In this document: positions 63,396 through 64,000 of the stretch, one piece after another
Numbering within the stretch: position 1 is the stretch's first letter
Layout of the letters: each line of letters starts with the position of its first letter
Origin: Trichobilharzia szidati
Lineage: Eukaryota > Platyhelminthes > Trematoda > Strigeidida > Schistosomatidae
Direction of reading: 5' to 3'
DNA: 64,000 nt
NCBI GenBank assembly: GCA_944472155.2
Contig: OX235274.1
Location: 32,982,052 to 33,046,051 of the forward strand
Translations under genes and position numbers: made by a program
Notes under the pieces: model-generated
The model's input: only the letters and a program-made list of their open reading frames with translations
What the model was told of the DNA's origin: nothing
Databases searched by the model: none

Positions 63396-64000
63396 ATTAT
63401 TATTATTATTGTTCCCTTGGGTTCCTAGTGGAACATAGGGCTTCAACTGCACGTCTCCACTTGCTTCTGTCTTCTGCTGTTCTTTTCACTTGCGTCCATG
63501 TTATTCCATACTGTTTCATCTCCTCCTCACACGATCTCCTCCATGTCACCCTTGGACGTCCCACTCGCCGCTTCCCTTTCGGGTTCCACTCGAGGGCTTG
63601 GCGCGCGATGTCACTCAACGGCCTCCTCAGCGAGTGTCCAATCCATCTCCACTTTCTCCTGCATATTTGTTGGGCGATTGGTTCCTGTTTCGTTTGTTCC
63701 CATAGCTTCTTGTTTGTGATTCTTTCTGGCCATCTAATCTTCAGTATGGAGCGAAGACAGTTGTTGATAAAGGTCTGCAACCTGTTGAAAATATTCTTGG
63801 TGACCCGCCAAGTTTCTGATCCGTAAAGCAAAATTGACTTGACGTTTGTATTGAAAATCCGAATTTTGTTGTTGATGGTGAGTGACGAAGATTTCCAAAT
63901 TGGTTTCAGGTTGATGAATGTGTTTCTCGCCTTCCCGATTCTCGATTTGACATCCTCGTCCGTTCCTCCTGTGGTTGAGACAATGCTCCCCAGATAAGTG
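63396..64000 (-). mobile_element. RTE-clade LINE, 3' end intact, continues past window
   Basis: Minus strand copy ending GGGAACAATAATAATAATAA (complement at about 63392-63411). It is the least damaged RTE copy here and the reference for the others. Confidence 0.88.
63406..64000 (-). CDS. RTE RT C-terminal region, intact, partial
   Basis: The frame is open from the window edge to the stop at 63406-63408. From the edge it reads [108 protein letters not shown] and ends TRNPREQ. These are the conserved C-terminal blocks of RTE-clade LINE proteins (schistosome SR2/Perere-3-like in my recollection), downstream of the RT catalytic motif, which lies outside the window. The codons are undamaged, in contrast to at least nine decayed copies in this window. 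The full element may be coding-competent. Confidence 0.88.
   Translation of the reverse strand, partial: TYLGSIVSTTGGTDEDVKSRIGKARNTFINLKPIWKSSSLTINNKIRIFNTNVKSILLYGSETWRVTKNIFNRLQTFINNCLRSILKIRWPERITNKKLWEQTKQEPIAQQICRRKWRWIGHSLRRPLSDIARQALEWNPKGKRRVGRPRVTWRRSCEEEMKQYGITWTQVKRTAEDRSKWRRAVEALCSTRNPREQ

Overview
The window looks like repeat-choked intergenic and intronic DNA from a schistosome-type blood fluke (Platyhelminthes, Trematoda). The sequence is AT-rich and non-bacterial, with almost no host genes. It is packed with RTE-clade and CR1/Rex-like LINEs, Penelope-like elements (PLEs) with GIY-YIG endonucleases, Ty3/gypsy LTR remnants, and short repeats carrying the hammerhead-ribozyme segment known from the schistosome Sm-alpha SINE. 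The species cannot be fixed from sequence alone.

Layout. 1-4.6 kb: CR1-like RT pseudogene, RTE 3' ends and SINEs. 5.1-6.4 kb: PLE. 7.3-8.4 kb: small LTR element with a gag remnant. 8.6-9.1 kb: unclassified repeat. 9.4-11.8 kb: head-to-head PLEs and another PLE. 11.8-14.5 kb: RTE. 14.9-15.6 kb: SINE cluster. 16.7-20.2 kb: full-length CR1/Rex-like LINE with an intact 932-codon ORF, inserted in an RTE copy. 20.9-22.7 kb: PLE and CR1 relics. 22.7-31.4 kb: SINEs and PLE fragments. 31.8-32.3 kb: assembly gap. 33.2 kb: probable terminal exon of a host gene. 33.6-38.3 kb: PLEs, three solo LTRs, RTE. 38.6 kb: putative secreted cysteine-rich peptide exon. 38.9-48.7 kb: SINEs, RTE, PLE, CR1 relic, large foldback, gypsy gag-pro relic. 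48.7-51.5 kb: nothing recognised. 52.3-53.9 kb: PLE. 54.0-56.0 kb: the one long non-transposon ORF (653 codons, unknown). 56.6-64 kb: SINEs, PLEs, a near-perfect palindrome and an intact RTE 3' end.

Short-repeat nomenclature used below. T1: tRNA-like head followed by a hammerhead-shaped segment, the most abundant SINE here. HS: Sm-alpha-like hammerhead SINE. T2: second tRNA-like SINE containing GAATAGCTCAGTGG. T3: tRNA-like SINE with an RTE-like 3' tail. R1: unclassified dispersed repeat.

How the parts relate. Intact ORFs in the CR1/Rex-like and RTE copies mark them as the youngest movers and possible sources of reverse transcriptase. T3 shares its 3' tail with the RTE, so the RTE is its likely partner. 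T1 and T2 occur as permuted head-to-tail units and as head-to-head dimers bounded by single target-site duplications. T1 retains a hammerhead fold with damaged core bases. The most interesting reading is a family of multimeric, ribozyme-derived tRNA SINEs related to retrozymes. That last step is inference.
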